A stretch of DNA of 6,593 bases. It comes from Gammaproteobacteria bacterium (lineage in GTDB: Bacteria; Pseudomonadota; Gammaproteobacteria; Steroidobacterales; Steroidobacteraceae). Below the pieces are notes generated by a model. It searched no databases. It was not told the DNA's origin and was given only the letters and a program-made list of their open reading frames with translations. The stretch lies in contig PMMB01000248.1 in the NCBI GenBank assembly GCA_003165495.1, positions 26,499 to 33,091 of the forward strand. The letters are read 5' to 3'. The position numbers were made by a program, and so were the translations under genes. Positions 6,511-6,593 of the stretch are shown here, one piece after another. Every line of letters starts with the position of its first letter. Position 1 is the stretch's first letter.

Positions 6511-6516
6511 CGGGCG

Positions 6517-6521
6517 CTCCC
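6517..6521 (-). promoter_or_regulatory. Shine-Dalgarno site for the Rieske oxygenase
   Basis: GGGAG on the minus strand, six bases before the ATG at 6510; it supports that start. No promoter could be recognised in the 83 nt that remain to the window edge. Confidence 0.55.
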
Positions 6522-6593
6522 ATCGGCGATTCGGAGCACGACAGCGGCGCGTCGATGTGCCCCAACGCCAAGTGGAGGCTAGGAGCGGAATCG

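Overview
The window is GC-rich bacterial DNA from a Gram-negative organism: it encodes an outer-membrane beta-barrel protein of the Omp85/D15 superfamily, exported proteins with Sec signal peptides, and a bacterial tRNA-Leu with an encoded CCA. The mixture of a Rieske oxygenase, a secreted amidohydrolase and a stand-alone class III cyclase suits an environmental, catabolically versatile proteobacterium, possibly a gammaproteobacterium. The genus cannot be fixed from the sequence alone.

All intact genes lie on the minus strand. From right to left they are: (1) a Rieske [2Fe-2S] non-heme iron oxygenase alpha subunit (5413-6510); (2) an Omp85/D15-like barrel protein without POTRA domains (4059-5405); (3) a secreted metal-dependent amidohydrolase with a large extra N-terminal domain (1992-4040). 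These three are spaced by 7 and 18 nt and look like one operon. Next come (4) a stand-alone class III nucleotide cyclase (788-1477), (5) tRNA-Leu(UAA) (666-752), and (6) the N-terminal part of an ABC exporter (533 down to 1, running off the window).

The 514-nt stretch between the amidohydrolase and the cyclase is not empty. On the plus strand it holds the wreck of a redoxin/thioredoxin-fold gene (about 1701-1988). The redox-site half (LSPWCESYLA) is in one frame, its continuation is in a second, and the C-terminal cis-proline half (VNDVPTILIAD) is in a third, with the middle of the domain missing. Next to it, at 1576-1607, are a weak promoter candidate for the cyclase and an imperfect inverted repeat.

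The three-gene operon can be read as a catabolic or detoxification module: a cytoplasmic ring-hydroxylating or demethylating oxygenase, an outer-membrane barrel, and an exported hydrolase. The substrate is unknown, and no reductase or ferredoxin for the oxygenase is visible. No mobile element, CRISPR array, integrase or origin was seen.
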